Assembly: GCA_009926815.1 (NCBI GenBank)
Contig: RFOC01000093.1
Span: 1 to 7,771, forward strand
Source of the DNA: Planctomycetota bacterium
Lineage (GTDB): Bacteria > Planctomycetota > Phycisphaerae > Phycisphaerales > SM1A02
DNA length: 7,771 nucleotides
Direction: 5' to 3'
Positions 6,431 to 7,771 of this stretch are shown piece after piece (positions within the stretch are counted from its first letter, which is position 1; each line of letters opens with the position of its first letter). The translations under genes and the position numbers were made by a program. Below the pieces are notes generated by a model. That model searched no databases, was not told where the DNA came from, and saw only the letters and a list, made by a program, of their open reading frames with translations.

Positions 6431-6988
6431 CTACGAGCGCAGCGGCGCCAGACCGATCTGCACCCGGCCCTGGTTGACCGCCGCGAAGGCGGCCTTGTCG
6501 TGCCGGATCAGGCGACTGAGCTGGCTCATGGTGATGCCGAGCACGCCGGCGGCGCCCGCGAGGTCGAAGCGGCGGGCCACCACCAGGTCCATGGCCTCGG
6601 CCAGCAGGGCGGGGTAGTCGCGGTGGTCGGGGTTCACGCTCATCTTGTCGCCCTGGCGACGCGACCGCCAGAGGGCGCTGATGTCGGGACGGTCCCGGTT
6701 CACGATGGTCCGCACCTCGACGGCCAGTCGGCGACGCAGTCGCTTGATGGCCATGTGGCGATTCTCCGACTGGCTCCGCCGTTCGGTGGCCTGCGCATCG
6801 ATGCCGGTGGGGCGGTGCCGGATCCACACGGCGGTGTCGCGGCGGTTGCGGTTCTGGCCGCCGGGGCCGCTGACGCGGCCGATCTCGGTCTCGCATGCCT
6901 TGAGCAGTTCCTCCTCCTCCAGGGTGGCCGGATGCGGGGCCGGCACCTGCGCGAAGCGGTCGCTGACGAAGGGGGGTCGGTAGCTCAT
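6431..6988 (-). CDS. Release-factor-like GGQ-domain protein (ArfB-related) with a helix-turn-helix-like C-terminus
   Basis: This 185-residue protein has a class I release factor catalytic domain (about 21-95) with the peptidyl-tRNA-hydrolysing loop GPGGQNRNRRDTAV (Gly43-Gly44-Gln45), then RPTGIDAQATERRSQSENR, where release factors carry TGI-x(5)-ERSQ-x(2)-N. It lacks the codon-recognition domains of RF1 and RF2, so it resembles the stop-codon-independent rescue hydrolase ArfB (YaeJ). ArfB, however, ends in a short basic tail that enters the empty mRNA channel. Here the catalytic domain and a basic segment (82-112, including LWRSRRQGDK) are followed by an acidic-to-neutral helical stretch (121-185) with FDLAGAAGVLGITMSQLSRL, which looks like a helix-turn-helix. 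Its ATG overlaps the tsaD stop as ATGA with no Shine-Dalgarno, which points to translational coupling. Ribosome rescue is the likely role; a different RNA or peptidyl-tRNA substrate is possible. Confidence 0.85.
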   Translation of the reverse strand: MSYRPPFVSDRFAQVPAPHPATLEEEELLKACETEIGRVSGPGGQNRNRRDTAVWIRHRPTGIDAQATERRSQSENRHMAIKRLRRRLAVEVRTIVNRDRPDISALWRSRRQGDKMSVNPDHRDYPALLAEAMDLVVARRFDLAGAAGVLGITMSQLSRLIRHDKAAFAAVNQGRVQIGLAPLRS

Positions 6989-7771
6989 GCGCGGGAGAGC
7001 AGGGACTGGGGTTCCGAGGCGAGTTCCAGCCCGTCACGCTGGCCGGCCTGCAGGCGAAGAAGGGCCAGGGCGCCGATCATGGCGGCGTTGTCGGTGCAGT
7101 GGGCGGGGGCGGCCAGATGCAGCGGCAGGCCGGATGCCGAGGCCACATGCTCCAGCATGGCGCGCACGGCGCCATTGCGGATCACGCCTCCGCCGGCCAG
7201 CAGCGAGCGAGGCTGCATGCGATCGATGGCGCCGCGCACGCCGCGCTCGAGCGCCCGGACCACGGCCCGCTGGAACGCGGCGCAGAGATCGGCTCGTCGG
7301 GCGTCATCCAGGGCAGGCGGCGCCGGGCGAGCCGGCCGATTCGGCGCCTGCGGCACGCCCCGCACCGCGTACAGCAGCGCGGTCTTCAGGCCGCTGAAGC
7401 TGAAGTCCTCGCTGCCCGGGAAGCGGCCCGACTCGAATCGAATCGTCTGCGGGTCTCCGGAGGCGGCGAGTCGCTCGATCCGCGGTCCACCGGGCCATCC
7501 GAGTCCCAGGATCGAGGCCGCCTTGTCGAAGGCCTCGCCGGCGGCGTCGTCGCGCGTCCGAGCGATCACGGAGGCGCTCAGCGGATCCTGCATGGCGAGG
7601 ATGTGCGTGTGGCCGCCGCTGGCCACGAGGCCCACGGCGGGATAGGCGGGGGCCTGGTCGCCCAGGTGGCAGGCGGCCAGGTGCGCCTGCACGTGGTCCA
7701 CACCCAGGAACGGCCGCTCGATGCTCCACGCGAACGCCTTCGCGGCGCTCACGCCCACCAGCAGGGAACCG
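6985..7771 (-). CDS. tsaD: tRNA N6-threonylcarbamoyladenosine synthase subunit TsaD, C-terminal part; 5' end beyond the window
   Basis: TsaD (Kae1/YgjD/Gcp family) transfers the threonylcarbamoyl group to A37 of ANN-decoding tRNAs, with TsaB and TsaE. The 261 visible residues (counted from the window edge) show metal-ligand motif HVQAH (26-30), ASGGHTHI (50-57), DDAAGEAFDK (74-83), GWPGGP (91-96), DFSFSGLKTA (122-131), LAGGGVIRN (191-199) and CTDNAAM (225-231, ligand Asp227). These match the family order, and the fragment begins in the GSLLVG segment, so about 85 N-terminal residues lie off the right edge. A GTG at 7758 is an internal codon, not the start. A proline- and arginine-rich loop (140-156, PQAPNRPARPAPPALDD) lengthens the stretch between SGLKT and the C-terminal helices relative to E. 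coli TsaD. The stop codon overlaps the next gene's ATG. Confidence 0.95.
   Translation of the reverse strand, partial: GSLLVGVSAAKAFAWSIERPFLGVDHVQAHLAACHLGDQAPAYPAVGLVASGGHTHILAMQDPLSASVIARTRDDAAGEAFDKAASILGLGWPGGPRIERLAASGDPQTIRFESGRFPGSEDFSFSGLKTALLYAVRGVPQAPNRPARPAPPALDDARRADLCAAFQRAVVRALERGVRGAIDRMQPRSLLAGGGVIRNGAVRAMLEHVASASGLPLHLAAPAHCTDNAAMIGALALLRLQAGQRDGLELASEPQSLLSRA

Noticed and set aside
2668..6477. A 1269-codon open frame on the plus strand
   Set aside because: It lies antisense to the two well-supported hydrolases and the S8 start region. Its translation is a low-complexity mix of Arg, Gly, Ala, His and Val with no recognisable domain, as expected for a stop-poor shadow frame opposite G+C-rich genes.
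6500..7645. A 381-codon open frame on the plus strand opposite tsaD and the GGQ gene
   Set aside because: No family motif and no start signal are seen, while the minus strand carries clear TsaD and GGQ motifs throughout.
7756..7758. A GTG start for tsaD
   Set aside because: The frame stays open to the window edge, and the residues before this GTG (GSLL) match the conserved GxLLVG segment of TsaD, so the true start is outside the window.

Overview
The window (about two thirds G+C by eye) carries six genes, all on the minus strand, reading from the right edge to the left: tsaD (5' end cut off), a release-factor-like GGQ protein, an M20D amidohydrolase, a secreted metzincin metalloprotease, a secreted subtilase, and rplK (3' end cut off). 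The two secreted proteases end in a PA14 domain followed by two 'D-x-D-x-S-G-x-[IV]-D-A-G-D-I' dockerin-like repeats. That architecture, the lack of Shine-Dalgarno sequences at most starts, and the form of the L11 N-terminus suggest a planctomycete, most likely of the Phycisphaerae. This placement is an inference from protein style, not from a marker-gene comparison.

Layout by region. Positions 6985-7771 hold the C-terminal part of TsaD (tRNA t6A synthesis), which overlaps by an ATGA the start of the GGQ-domain hydrolase (6431-6988), a likely ribosome-rescue or release-factor-like protein. After 55 bases comes the M20D amidohydrolase (5155-6375). After another 51 bases comes the M12B-like zinc protease (2749-5103), and after about 119 bases with two small hairpins the S8 serine protease (296-2629). 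A 178-base gap follows, with a possible promoter, leader hairpins and a strong ribosome binding site, and then rplK (1-117).

How the genes may work together. TsaD, the GGQ protein and L11 are translation-linked housekeeping proteins. The three hydrolases between them form a peptide and acyl-amino-acid degrading block: two exported endoproteases of unrelated fold with paralogous C-terminal modules, next to a probably cytoplasmic amidohydrolase that could process liberated N-acyl amino acids or peptides. The functional link is an inference from gene order.

The best leads are the shared PA14/dockerin-like tail on two unrelated protease folds, the helix-turn-helix-like C-terminus of the GGQ protein, the placement of rplK behind a protease gene instead of nusG, and possible leaderless starts for two genes. 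I saw no CRISPR array, insertion sequence, tRNA or rRNA. No intergenic stretch exceeds 300 bases.
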